A stretch of DNA of 36,583 bases from CAMLDH01 sp966250375. GTDB lineage: Bacteria > Pseudomonadota > Gammaproteobacteria > Burkholderiales > Burkholderiaceae_D. The notes beneath the pieces were generated by a model. It was not told the origin of the DNA. It searched no databases and saw only the letters and a list, made by a program, of their open reading frames with translations. This document shows positions 16,724 to 24,541 of this stretch, one piece after another. The DNA lies in the NCBI GenBank assembly GCA_966250375.1, contig CBINHE010000041.1, positions 1-36,583 of the forward strand, given 5' to 3'. The position numbers and the translations under genes were made by a program. Numbering within the stretch: the first letter of the stretch is position 1; each line of letters starts with the position of its first letter.

Positions 16724-17485
16724 TTATTTGCCAGCACGTGTCAACTCCATCATCCCGGTCAGCAACTCGATGGGTAGCGGAAAAACAATGGTGGATGTCT
16801 TGTCGCCAGCGAGGTTGGCCAGTGTCTGCATATAGCGCAATTGCATTGCGCCCGGCTGTCGCGCCAGCACTTGCGCGGCCTGCATCAGTTTTTCCGATGC
16901 CTGCAATTCGCCTTCGGCGTGTATTACCTTGGCGCGCCGTTCGCGCTCTGCCTCCGCCTGTCTTGCAATTGCACGTACCATCGACTCGTCCAGATCGACA
17001 TGCTTGATCTCCACGTTGGCGACCTTGATGCCCCACACATCGGTTTGCGCATCCAGCACTTGCTGGATATCCAGATTGAGTCGTTCGCGTTCGGCAAGCA
17101 TCTCGTCCAGTTCATGCTTGCCGAGTACCGAGCGCAGCGTCGTTTGCGCGAGCTGGCTGGTCGCCTCAAAAAAATTCGCGACCTGGATGATGGCTTTCTC
17201 CGGATCGACCACACGAAAATACACCACGGCGTTGACTTTCACCGACACGTTATCGCGCGAAATCACGTCTTGCGTCGGCACGTCCAGCACCACGGTGCGC
17301 AAGTCGACGCGCACCATTTGCTGAAGCGCGGGAATCAGGATCACCAGTCCAGGCCCCTTCACTTTCCAGAAACGCCCCAGTTGAAACACGACGCCACGCT
17401 CATACTCGCGCAGGATGCGAATCGACGAAGCAAGCAGCACGATCAACAGCGCCAGGACACCGCCGAATCCAAACTCGAAAAACAT
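16724..17485 (-). CDS. Slipin/stomatin-like SPFH membrane protein
   Basis: 253 residues from ATG 17485, preceded by GGAGAATAATC. An N-terminal membrane helix (FGFGGVLALLIVLLASSIRIL) precedes an SPFH domain beginning REYERGVVFQLGRFWKVKGPGLVILIP, with the family strands VDLRTVVLDVPTQDVISRDNVSVKVNAVVYFRV. A charged helical region (RQAEAERERRAKVIHAEGELQASEKL) drives oligomerisation in this family. The gene starts 2 bp after the NfeD stop, the conserved slipin-NfeD pair thought to form membrane microdomain assemblies and, in the related archaeal pair, a protease with its substrate. The stop codon coincides with the border of a mobile palindromic element, so the C-terminus ends ELTRAGK exactly at the insertion point. 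Confidence 0.92.
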   Translation of the reverse strand: MFFEFGFGGVLALLIVLLASSIRILREYERGVVFQLGRFWKVKGPGLVILIPALQQMVRVDLRTVVLDVPTQDVISRDNVSVKVNAVVYFRVVDPEKAIIQVANFFEATSQLAQTTLRSVLGKHELDEMLAERERLNLDIQQVLDAQTDVWGIKVANVEIKHVDLDESMVRAIARQAEAERERRAKVIHAEGELQASEKLMQAAQVLARQPGAMQLRYMQTLANLAGDKTSTIVFPLPIELLTGMMELTRAGK

Positions 17486-17487
17486 GA

Positions 17488-18888
17488 TTATTCTCCTTCG
17501 TCGTGATTGCCGATCGGCGCGACTTCCAGCACCAATCCATTGCGTGCCAGCACGCGGACCTTCTGCCCTCGCCGCAACGGCGTGTTGCTGACTACGCGCC
17601 AATTCTCGCTATGGATCCGGGCCCAGCTTTCGCCTGCAGTGTCGGCCACGACTTCTGCGGTCTGGCCGATCAGCTCATTGCTTCCTATCACCACCGCGCG
17701 TCGGTACGTTTTCAATGTGATGCTGGCGATGGCTGCAATTAATGCTGCACTCAAGAGGGCGACGGTGATGATCAGTTCGAGCGGGATGCCAAAGCCCGGC
17801 AGTTCAGTGTCGATCAGGATCACGGCGCCGATAATGAAGGCGGCGATGCCGCCCAGGCCGAGTGTGCCGAAACTAGGCAGGAACGCTTCTGCCACCATGA
17901 AGCCGATGCCAAGCACAATGAGCGCAAGGCCCGCGTAGTTGACGGGCAGCAGTTGCAACGCGTATAGGCCGAGCAACAAGCAGATGCCGCCGAGCACGCC
18001 GGGCAAGACCATGCCGGGATTCATGAATTCAAAGATCAATCCATAGACGCCGATCGCCATCAGGATCAGCGCGATGCTGGGATCGGTAATGACGGCGAGC
18101 AGTTTGGCGCGCCAGTCCGGCTGGTGGTTCACGATCGGTGCGCCGGCCGTCTGCAGCAGTTTTTCCTGTCCTTGCACATTCACTTTTTTGCCATTCAACT
18201 GTTTCAGCAGATTGTCGAGATCAGAGGCAACATATTCGATCACGTGCAATTTCAATGCTTCGTCGGCCGACAGGCTCACGGCTTGGCGCACTGCCTGCTC
18301 GGCCCATTCCATATTGCGCCCCCGCATTTGCGCCAGTCCGCGGATGTAGGCTGCGGCATCGTTGACTTGTTTGTGCGTCATCGGCTCCGTCAGCGGGCCA
18401 TCGGGCGCCTTGGTGTCATCGTCTTCGGCATCGCGTCCATTATTTAGTTGACTTAGCGCAGGTTTTTCCGGCTCCGATGGTGTGGATGCGCTGCCCAGCT
18501 GGACCGGTGTCGCCGCACCCAGATTGGTGCCTGGCGCCATTGCCGCAATGTGACTGGCATACAGGATGTAGGTGCCTGCACTGGCCGCGCGCGCGCCACT
18601 TGGGGCAACATAAGTTGCAACCGGCGTCGGCGAGGCCAGGATTGCCTTGATGATCGTTCGCATCGAGGTATCCAAGCCACCGGGTGTATCGACCTTGAGC
18701 ACCACCAGTTGCGCACCGTCGCGCGTAGCATGCGCTATCCCCCGAGCAACATAATCGGCAGTGGCTGGACCGATCGCACCGTCAACCGTCAACACCGTCA
18801 CGGGCGTGGCAGCGGCCATGAGCGATGCAGACAGCATCGTTGACATTAGTGCGAAAGCAATCCGGAGGATGAAATATCCGTTCATCAT
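17488..18888 (-). CDS. NfeD family membrane serine protease (long form)
   Basis: 466 residues from ATG 18888 (an ATG at 18885 and one at 18846 are alternatives; none has a strong ribosome site). A signal peptide ends near LMAAATP. A ClpP-like protease domain follows, with VLKVDTPGGLDTSMRTI and the serine in PSGARAASAGTYILYAS. Four to five membrane helices occupy about 265-400 (IALILMAIGVYGLIFEFMNPG; LPVNYAGLALIVLGIGFMVAEA). A C-terminal OB-fold NfeD domain ends with ARNGLVLEVAPI. The long form with protease is normally paired with slipin, as here, and is thought to cleave it. Confidence 0.92.
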   Translation of the reverse strand: MMNGYFILRIAFALMSTMLSASLMAAATPVTVLTVDGAIGPATADYVARGIAHATRDGAQLVVLKVDTPGGLDTSMRTIIKAILASPTPVATYVAPSGARAASAGTYILYASHIAAMAPGTNLGAATPVQLGSASTPSEPEKPALSQLNNGRDAEDDDTKAPDGPLTEPMTHKQVNDAAAYIRGLAQMRGRNMEWAEQAVRQAVSLSADEALKLHVIEYVASDLDNLLKQLNGKKVNVQGQEKLLQTAGAPIVNHQPDWRAKLLAVITDPSIALILMAIGVYGLIFEFMNPGMVLPGVLGGICLLLGLYALQLLPVNYAGLALIVLGIGFMVAEAFLPSFGTLGLGGIAAFIIGAVILIDTELPGFGIPLELIITVALLSAALIAAIASITLKTYRRAVVIGSNELIGQTAEVVADTAGESWARIHSENWRVVSNTPLRRGQKVRVLARNGLVLEVAPIGNHDEGE

Positions 18889-18984
18889 CACAAACAGGGA
18901 GTAATGCGCGACGTTCAAGAAAGTTGAAATACGCTGTCGGCAAGACAAGCATCATTCGAGCCAGAGGGGGAAACTGCCATCTGC

Positions 18985-19060
18985 CTAAGTGGATGGCCCG
19001 CGCCTACAAAAGCACAATTTCTTTTGCGTGAATACTCGGTAATGAAATACGCATAGAGGC
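18985..19060. repeat. Possible decayed REP-like remnant
   Basis: GGCCCGCGCCTACAAA and the following TTTCTTTTGCG resemble the right end and flank of the REP-like element at 13794-13830 (GGCCCGCTCCTACAAA... TTTCTTTTGC). The matching left arm is not recognisable. The rest of the 18889-19229 gap shows no gene. Confidence 0.3.
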
Positions 19061-19229
19061 GTAGCGCCAAGGAGCGCAGCGCATCCGGGTTCTTATGACT
19101 GCGGACCCGAACGCGCCTGGATTGTCCAGCATATTTGCAGAGCACGGCACGGTACCTGTTGCTGGATCGGCTTGCAAAAATTCTACGTGCCGCCTGTAAT
19201 TCTTTCCGGATAATCCGATGATGTCCGGT

Positions 19230-20309
19230 TTATTGGCGCGGCTGCGCCAGCCGATCCAGCATTGCTTTGACTGCCGCCATCTGTGGCGCTTTCTTGCTGT
19301 AAAAATCGGGAAAAAACGGATTCAAGCTGGAGTAACCCCAGAAATCCCAGCAGCCCTTGGGATTGTAGCCATAGCCAAATATGTAGCCGTTGCTTGGTTC
19401 CACTTGCGGATAAAGCATGATGATGTTGTTGGCATCGGCCAGTTCGTTGTAACCGGTCGTGGTATAGAAAAGATTGCCGATCACCGATGCGCCTTGCCGG
19501 CAGCCGTGAAACGCCACATGCACTTTGCACGTCTGCGTCTCGCAGGATTTTGGCACGTAGGCATACGCAGTGTCGCTCATGCTGGAGATGAACGAGTGGA
19601 TGAATTCACTCTGGTCGAACTCGATGAGCTTGCCGGACAGTGTGCTCACCGGCGGATTCAAATTGCCGTAGATATAGTTCAGGATGTCGTGTGACTGGAC
19701 GAAATCGCAGTCATTGATGTACGGCGCAGCAGTAATCGCGCAGGCGACATCCTTGTTATTGTTGGTGATGATCGAATGACCGGCATTGATATTGTGGACG
19801 TACTTGATGTTGGTGGCAGGCAATCCAGCCTTTGCGTAAAACGCCGCAGTTTGATCCACCACTGGGGTAGTGACGGTATAGTCCGCAGTGCCGCTGAACA
19901 GATAGACTCTTTCTTTCTTCAGATTGGCGAGGTCGTCGATCAAGCCCGACCGCGCGAAGCTTTGCGCTTGCACCAGCAGTGCGTCGGCATTGGGCGCCGC
20001 GTCCGGCAACGGCGTCATGCAAATCGTTGAGGCATTTAACAGATACGACGTCGATGGCGACGAGCCTGCGCAATAGAACGGCCCACCTGCAATCACGCCT
20101 GCCCCCACCAGCGTACCGGAATAGGCCACATGGAATTGCGCCGCCATGAATGCGCCGGACGACAGGCCGGAAACGGACGTCTGGCTCGGATCGACCTTGT
20201 AGGAAGGCAGTTTGACGACATTGGCGGCCCATGCGGACGTGGCAATCAAGGCGATTGCCAGCGATTTTCCGGTCAGGTGCAACAAGGACGCGACGCATGG
20301 GATTTTCAT
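19230..20309 (-). CDS. Secreted PHB depolymerase-like esterase
   Basis: 359 residues with a signal peptide (KSLAIALIATSAWA, cleavage near residue 29). The lipase box is GLSSG (48-52, Ser50) in SVSGLSSGAFMAAQFHVAYSG, the strand-helix elbow of short-chain poly(3-hydroxyalkanoate) depolymerases with a type 2 catalytic domain. A candidate His is in NINAGHSIITN. The C-terminal half has CKVHVAFHGCRQG and YNPKGCWDFWGYSS, also typical of this group. It probably hydrolyses extracellular or periplasmic polyhydroxyalkanoate or related esters. I see no separate substrate-binding domain, which suggests short or soluble substrates. It is a single gene, divergent from DUF1345. Confidence 0.82.
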   Translation of the reverse strand: MKIPCVASLLHLTGKSLAIALIATSAWAANVVKLPSYKVDPSQTSVSGLSSGAFMAAQFHVAYSGTLVGAGVIAGGPFYCAGSSPSTSYLLNASTICMTPLPDAAPNADALLVQAQSFARSGLIDDLANLKKERVYLFSGTADYTVTTPVVDQTAAFYAKAGLPATNIKYVHNINAGHSIITNNNKDVACAITAAPYINDCDFVQSHDILNYIYGNLNPPVSTLSGKLIEFDQSEFIHSFISSMSDTAYAYVPKSCETQTCKVHVAFHGCRQGASVIGNLFYTTTGYNELADANNIIMLYPQVEPSNGYIFGYGYNPKGCWDFWGYSSLNPFFPDFYSKKAPQMAAVKAMLDRLAQPRQ

Positions 20310-20474
20310 GAAATGCCTTCACAAGAGGTTTGATGTGCTGCAACGCACAGTACCCAAGAGGCGCCCATCCGTCAACGCTTTGCCTACGGCAAGATTTGAC
20401 AGACTCGGCAAGGCAAATCCTGCCCGGCATGTGAAATATGGGATGATTGCCCTTCGCTCAATCGCCCGTCAGCC

Positions 20475-21125
20475 ATGCACCCTGTTCATCGATTTACCCA
20501 CCACCGCCCCCGCCTCGCGATCGCGATTTTCATCGGTCTCTTTGTCGGACTCGCACTGCCGGTGCAATGGCAACCGATGACGCGCGCACTGATCGCATGG
20601 AACGTCGGCGTATGGTCTTATCTGCTGTCGATCTGTGTGTTGATGATGCGCTCCAACTCGGTGCGGGTGCGCACGATTGCCGAGCAGGAGGACAACAGCG
20701 CGGTCGCAGTGCTGGCAGTGCTGTCGATTGCGGCCTTGATCAGCTTGGCGGCCATCGTATTCGAGTTGGCGGCGTCAAAAAATCTGACCGTCAGTGATCG
20801 CCTTATTCACTATGCATTTACCGGCGCGACCTTGTTCGGTTCGTGGCTGTTGGTCGGCATGCTGTTCACCTTCCACTACGCGCACATGTTTTACCGCGCG
20901 CCGGCCGAGAAGCGGCCTCTCGTTTTTCCGGAGCATGAGCATCAACCGGATTATTGGGATTTCCTGTATTTCTCGTTTACGATTGCGGTGGCTGCGCAAA
21001 CGTCGGACGTGATCGTCATGTCGCGTTCGATGCGCAAAGTAGTGCTGGCGCAGTCGGTCCTCAGCTTCTTGTTCAACGTCGCAATCATCGGCCTGTCGAT
21101 CAATATCGCGGCTGGTCTGGTCTGA
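20475..21125 (+). CDS. DUF1345 family inner-membrane protein
   Basis: 216 residues with five likely transmembrane helices (about 14-30, 36-56, 77-100, 112-133, 190-214). The family signature is LFGSWLLVGMLFTFHYAHMFYR followed by PDYWDFLYFSFTIAVAAQTSDVIVMSRSMRKVVLAQSVLSFLFNVAIIGLSIN. The latter stretch resembles the selectivity region of two-helix potassium channels, but the family is uncharacterised and no classic channel signature is present. It is a single gene transcribed away from the esterase across a 165-bp gap. Confidence 0.88.
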   Translation: MHPVHRFTHHRPRLAIAIFIGLFVGLALPVQWQPMTRALIAWNVGVWSYLLSICVLMMRSNSVRVRTIAEQEDNSAVAVLAVLSIAALISLAAIVFELAASKNLTVSDRLIHYAFTGATLFGSWLLVGMLFTFHYAHMFYRAPAEKRPLVFPEHEHQPDYWDFLYFSFTIAVAAQTSDVIVMSRSMRKVVLAQSVLSFLFNVAIIGLSINIAAGLV

Positions 21126-21158
21126 TCGCAAGCGGTTTCGTATTATCGGCAGCGCTGG

Positions 21159-21590
21159 CTATTTGTCCGGCACCACCACCAATTCTTCGCCATCCTGCGT
21201 CGACAATCCTCGTCCCAGCAATGCTCTTTTTTGTTGGCGTACCGATTCCAGCGCAGCCAGTATCTGTACTCGCAACGCGTGCGCTTCCGGTGCAGTGCGA
21301 AGCGATTCGCCCGGTGCGGCCTGCGCTTGATTCAGCTCATCGGTGAGTTCGTCTTCCTGTTCGGAGAGCAGGCGCAAGTTTTCCTCAACAGCGGCATCCG
21401 ATAGAGCGGGAGAATCGAAATGGGTGCCGTTGGTTGGCATGATTGCGATGGTTTCGATCTCGGCATCGCATGGCGTGTCGGTGTACAGAATCGACCCCGT
21501 TGCTTCCCTGCATTTGTAGATTTCGGCTTGGATTGGCGGACTGGCCGCGCCCAGACACAATACCAATAACAAACCCTTGGATGTTCTCAT
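21159..21590 (-). CDS. DUF4124-like periplasmic protein
   Basis: 143 residues, with a strong AGGAGG site before ATG 21590. A signal peptide (LLLVLCLGAASPPIQA) precedes EIYKCREATGSILYTDTPCDAE, the short two-cysteine DUF4124 motif. A Gln/Glu/Leu-rich helical segment (about 66-135) likely forms a coiled coil. The function is unknown; such proteins are common in Burkholderiales, often as single genes. It is convergent with DUF1345. Confidence 0.8.
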   Translation of the reverse strand: MRTSKGLLLVLCLGAASPPIQAEIYKCREATGSILYTDTPCDAEIETIAIMPTNGTHFDSPALSDAAVEENLRLLSEQEDELTDELNQAQAAPGESLRTAPEAHALRVQILAALESVRQQKRALLGRGLSTQDGEELVVVPDK

Positions 21591-21982
21591 GATGAACCTC
21601 CTGAACGCGCCATGTAACGTCGATGCAGATATTCAGGGTACCGGGTGTTTTACGCGGGCTCTTTAGCGAGAATCAAAAGCCGCCGAGATACGAATCAATC
21701 TCCATATCGGTGGCGCAAAGATTTTCATGTACAAGCGTGTGCGGCGATACGCATCACCGCAATTTCCATGCTGTCGCAGCCATCGACTTTGCGACATACC
21801 AATCCGGCATGCGCCAATTTGGGAGTCCGTTTGCTCCGCATGGTGCTGTATCGCCCATTGTTGCGCCAATTTGGGGCGCATTGCAGCGAAAATCCGGCAT
21901 TTTCGTTGGTACGAATAATGCTATTTAACTTGTACAGATACATGGTGGACTTATGTCCATCTCAATCAGGAGATAGATCAAA
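21591..21982. promoter_or_regulatory. 392-bp intergenic region with a direct repeat
   Basis: TGCGCCAATTTGGG occurs twice, at 21810-21823 and 21862-21875, 52 bp apart (about five helical turns), upstream of the chemoreceptor-like gene. This could be a pair of regulator sites. AGGAGAT lies before the ATG at 21983. No gene is supported here. Confidence 0.35.
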
Positions 21983-22666
21983 ATGCATTCTTTGGAAACG
22001 ACCATGCTCCCCAAGCGCGACCAATCGGGTGTCAACTCCAAGCTTTCGGACGACGTCTTTGGTGCACTCATTAACTTGTCCGGTCGACGCCGCTTTACGT
22101 CGCAGCGCGTCGTGCTGTACACCGTGCTGGCGTCTCTCGGGCACGATGGTGCGATCGAAGCTGCGCACGGCGCATTGGCGCTGTTTCGCGATGCGCATAT
22201 CACGCTGCTGGACGGCAAAGGTGGCCTGCCCGGCATCTTCTGCGATCAATTGCAGGATGCGTATTTCGGCACCTTGCAGGGCGACAAAAGCATTCGCGAT
22301 TTCATCCATCTCGCGGCATGCGCGCTTGACGCTATCAAAACAGATGCGCGTCAGGCGCCAGCGCTTCTGGATGAACTGGTGCGCAGCGCCACGCCCTTGC
22401 TGGTGGTGCTCAACGGCCTCACGCTGGTATATGAAGAACAATCGAAGCGTTATGCGATGACGCTGAAAAAGCAAATGCTGGGCATGATGAGCGACATCAA
22501 GGCAATTGCGAAACAGGCACGCCTGGTGTCGTTCGATGCGCAAATCGTTGCTGCCCGTGCCGACGACGCCGGCAAGGAATTCTCAGTGGTGGCGAGCCGA
22601 CTAACCGATATCACCAGTGAAATCGATGATCTGATGCATGAGGCGTTGAGCAATTCGACTGCCTGA
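21983..22666 (+). CDS. Short chemoreceptor-like signalling protein
   Basis: 227 residues; ATG 21983 follows CAGGAGATAGATCAAA. The last 75 residues include KAIAKQARLVSFDAQIVAARADDAGKEFSVVASRLTDITSEIDDL, which matches the hairpin tip region of MCP signalling domains (compare IAxQTNLLALNAAIEAARAGExGRGFAVVAxEVRxLA). The N-terminal 150 residues are helical, without transmembrane segments or a sensor domain I recognise. It may be a cytoplasmic, truncated-type MCP with a very short signalling domain. No che genes are nearby. A 7-bp hairpin (CTGCCTG/CAGGCAG, 22659-22680) overlaps the stop. Confidence 0.7.
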   Translation: MHSLETTMLPKRDQSGVNSKLSDDVFGALINLSGRRRFTSQRVVLYTVLASLGHDGAIEAAHGALALFRDAHITLLDGKGGLPGIFCDQLQDAYFGTLQGDKSIRDFIHLAACALDAIKTDARQAPALLDELVRSATPLLVVLNGLTLVYEEQSKRYAMTLKKQMLGMMSDIKAIAKQARLVSFDAQIVAARADDAGKEFSVVASRLTDITSEIDDLMHEALSNSTA

Positions 22667-22680
22667 AACAATGCAGGCAG
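22659..22680 (+). terminator. Weak hairpin at the end of the chemoreceptor-like gene
   Basis: CTGCCTG-AAACAATG-CAGGCAG can fold into a 7-bp stem with an 8-base loop overlapping the stop codon. No T-run follows, so it is at most a weak terminator or a chance stem. Confidence 0.25.
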
Positions 22681-22698
22681 GTCTATGCCAAGTCTTGT

Positions 22699-23028
22699 TC
22701 ACGCTTGCCAAACGCCATACCCTGCCTCACGCAGGCCGATCGCAAGTTCCACTTCCATATCGCGCGCGCCGTCGTACGGCATCGGATTGTACATTTCATA
22801 GAGTTGCGGCAGCAGCCGCAGTCCGAACTGCTGCGCGAACTTGTTGGCTTGGATGCCGGCCTTGTGTTTGTCGAAGCGCAGGTCGGGATTCAGGCCGGTC
22901 ATGCCGACATAGACGCACGGTTGGCCGGTGACGTAATCGGGATTAGCCTTCTTGAAGCGCGCTTCGTAAAGAACATCTTTCGATAGTTCGATCACATAGA
23001 CGTGGTAATGGTAGCGACGAGCCATCAT
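22699..23028 (-). CDS. GIY-YIG-like small protein
   Basis: 109 residues from ATG 23028 (23025 also possible). The pattern HVYVIEL followed, about 30 residues later, by CVYVGMTGLNPDLRFDKHKAG resembles the GIY-YIG nuclease core, with the two beta-strands and the conserved Gly and Arg positions. The final Glu-containing helix (DMEVELAIGLREAGYGVW) is also consistent. It is short, so it is probably a stand-alone nuclease-like protein of unknown target. The start codon lies inside the inverted end of a 244-bp element, so the element may supply its 5' leader or promoter. Confidence 0.65.
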   Translation of the reverse strand: MMARRYHYHVYVIELSKDVLYEARFKKANPDYVTGQPCVYVGMTGLNPDLRFDKHKAGIQANKFAQQFGLRLLPQLYEMYNPMPYDGARDMEVELAIGLREAGYGVWQA

Positions 23029-23267
23029 CCTAGATTCGGCAGTTGGACAGGTGCGAGTGTGCATTTTTCCGGCTCTCTGGCTAGGCGCGACGACGACGCG
23101 GACTGTATTCCACTAGGAGAAGCAACGACGCCAGAGGGCCGGAAAAGTGTGCAATCGTGCCTGTAGCGCTCTCACCCAATTGGTGAACGCTATTAAGCGA
23201 AAGAAAGTCATTGGTCATGCGACTTTCCAGACAAAAGTAAGCGGTCAACTGCTGAATCTAGGATCAT
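23024..23267. mobile_element. MITE-like element with nested inverted repeats
   Basis: The outer ends, around CATCCTAGATTCGGCAGTTG (from 23026) and CAACTGCTGAATCTAGGATC (23246-23265), are inverted and match at about 21 of 24 positions. Inside, TTTTCCGGCTCTCTGGC (23065-23081) pairs with GCCAGAGGGCCGGAAAA (23130-23146), 16 of 17. No ORF is present inside. Size and structure suggest a non-autonomous transposable element. The left end carries the ATG of the GIY-YIG gene. Confidence 0.65.
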
Positions 23268-23325
23268 GCATTCAAATGCGTGTGCAGGCGGCGCGATCGC
23301 ATCGTATGCGGCGCCGTATGAATGC

Positions 23326-23859
23326 CTATTTTTTCGGCATCATCTCTTCGTAGGTTTTCACATTGCCGCAATCGGCGCTGAGCCATTTTCCTCTGCTTTC
23401 CTGATGCTGATCGAATGGATGGCCCTGTACGGCTCCTTTGAAATCATAGGTTGTGCTAAAGCTTTCGGCACCTGAGAACATACCTTTCACTCTGCCCTTG
23501 CCTTTCATATGGGGACCGTCGCAGATGATATCCACGGCGTAATTGCTGCTGGTGCCCTGAAAGTTTTCCGAGTGGCAGCCGGCTTCATTGCGTGTCATTT
23601 CAGGCGGTTGTTCGCGCGCCGCCATTTCTTTTGAAATACACACTTTGGTAACCATGCCGCCGTCCTGCATTTGCGGAATATCCATGCCCATCTCGCGCAT
23701 TTTTTGCATTTGTGCCTGCGGGATTTTCGATATGTTTTTCATGGCATCCGACTTGATGTTCATTTCCCACAAGCCCGGCTTCATCGTTCCCTCTGCCCAC
23801 GCGACGCCAGAGGTACACAACATCGAAAGCATCAACATCGAGAGGACAGGCTTTTGCAT
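23326..23859 (-). CDS. DUF3617 family exported protein
   Basis: 177 residues from ATG 23859, chosen for CCAGGAGCTACC upstream and a good signal peptide (MQKPVLSMLMLSMLCTSGVAWA). The mature start EGTMKPGLWEMNIKS is the DUF3617 signature, with further conserved stretches (VCISKEMAA, CHSENF, DIICDG, FSTTYDFKG). The central segment is Met/Gln-rich. The family is periplasmic, of unknown function. It is a single gene. Confidence 0.88.
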   Translation of the reverse strand: MQKPVLSMLMLSMLCTSGVAWAEGTMKPGLWEMNIKSDAMKNISKIPQAQMQKMREMGMDIPQMQDGGMVTKVCISKEMAAREQPPEMTRNEAGCHSENFQGTSSNYAVDIICDGPHMKGKGRVKGMFSGAESFSTTYDFKGAVQGHPFDQHQESRGKWLSADCGNVKTYEEMMPKK

Positions 23860-24177
23860 GGTAGCTCCTGGAAAATGAATGGAAATGCTACTACCGTTCA
23901 GAGTCCCGGACAACCGAAGTTCCCAACAGCGTGATTCGCATCATAAGCTCCCCGTACTTGCAGGCGTGCAATTTCCCTCCATAAAAAAGAACGCAGATTG
24001 AATGCGCCCTGGATGCACGTCGCCGAGTTGCTTATCAGGAAAAATATATATCCCAGAATCCGGCAGCACCAAACCTTGTGTAAACGCATGACTGTCACAT
24101 CGCAACATGTTAGTGTCCAGAGTTGGAAATTAATTAACAATCATTTTCTTTGTCAGCGAGCTTCTAACTCAGGGCGC

Positions 24178-24326
24178 TAGTCATCAGTCAATTTGAAGTG
24201 GAGCAAAAGAAATCGATGGATTTTTTAGATTGGCAAGATGCGAGGAGGCAGCATAGCGAGCTATGCAACGACGAGGGCGTTCCACTGGAAGGCCGAAACA
24301 GCCAAGCGAAAAAAGACGCGATTTAC
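24178..24326. repeat. MITE-like repeat, copy A
   Basis: The sequence shares with copy B the core AAGAAATCGATGGATTTTTT, then TGGCAAG, GCGAGGAGGC, the palindrome GCATAGC-GA-GCTATGC (24251-24266), AACGACGAG, and finally CCAAGCG with AAAAAGACGCGATTTA. Its outer ends are more diverged than those of copy B. The AT-rich stretch before it (23860-24177) shows no gene. Confidence 0.7.
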
Positions 24327-24353
24327 TGACAGGGGATTTGCCGAATGCGGTTA

Positions 24354-24509
24354 GTAGTCAGTCAAGTTGAATCGACGAGAAAGAAATCGATGGATTTTTT
24401 CGTCTGGCAAGGCGCGAGGAGGCGGCATAGCGAGCTATGCAACGACGAGCAACGCTGCCAAGCGGAAAAAGACGCGATTTAAGCCCGTCGAGTCAGCTTG
24501 ACTGACTAC
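24354..24509. mobile_element. MITE-like repeat, copy B, with terminal inverted repeats
   Basis: This 156-bp unit has 24-base inverted ends (24354-24377 and 24486-24509; 22 of 24 match, beginning GTAGTCAGTCAAG) and the inner palindrome GCATAGCGAGCTATGC at 24425-24440. It lies in tandem with copy A, about 30 bp apart, and ends 32 bp before the gspA start, so it forms the gspA leader. There is no coding capacity. Confidence 0.75.
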
Positions 24510-24541
24510 CAGCCTTGCCGCCGGACTAACGTTGCGCAGCC

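Noticed and set aside
16399..17007. Open frames on both strands running through element copy 2
   Set aside because: They are a by-product of the stop-free palindromic element and of slipin antisense, with no independent domain or ribosome site.
24178..24509. Possible CRISPR or tandem-repeat array
   Set aside because: Only two units of about 150 bp with no spacer regularity; better explained as MITE-like copies.
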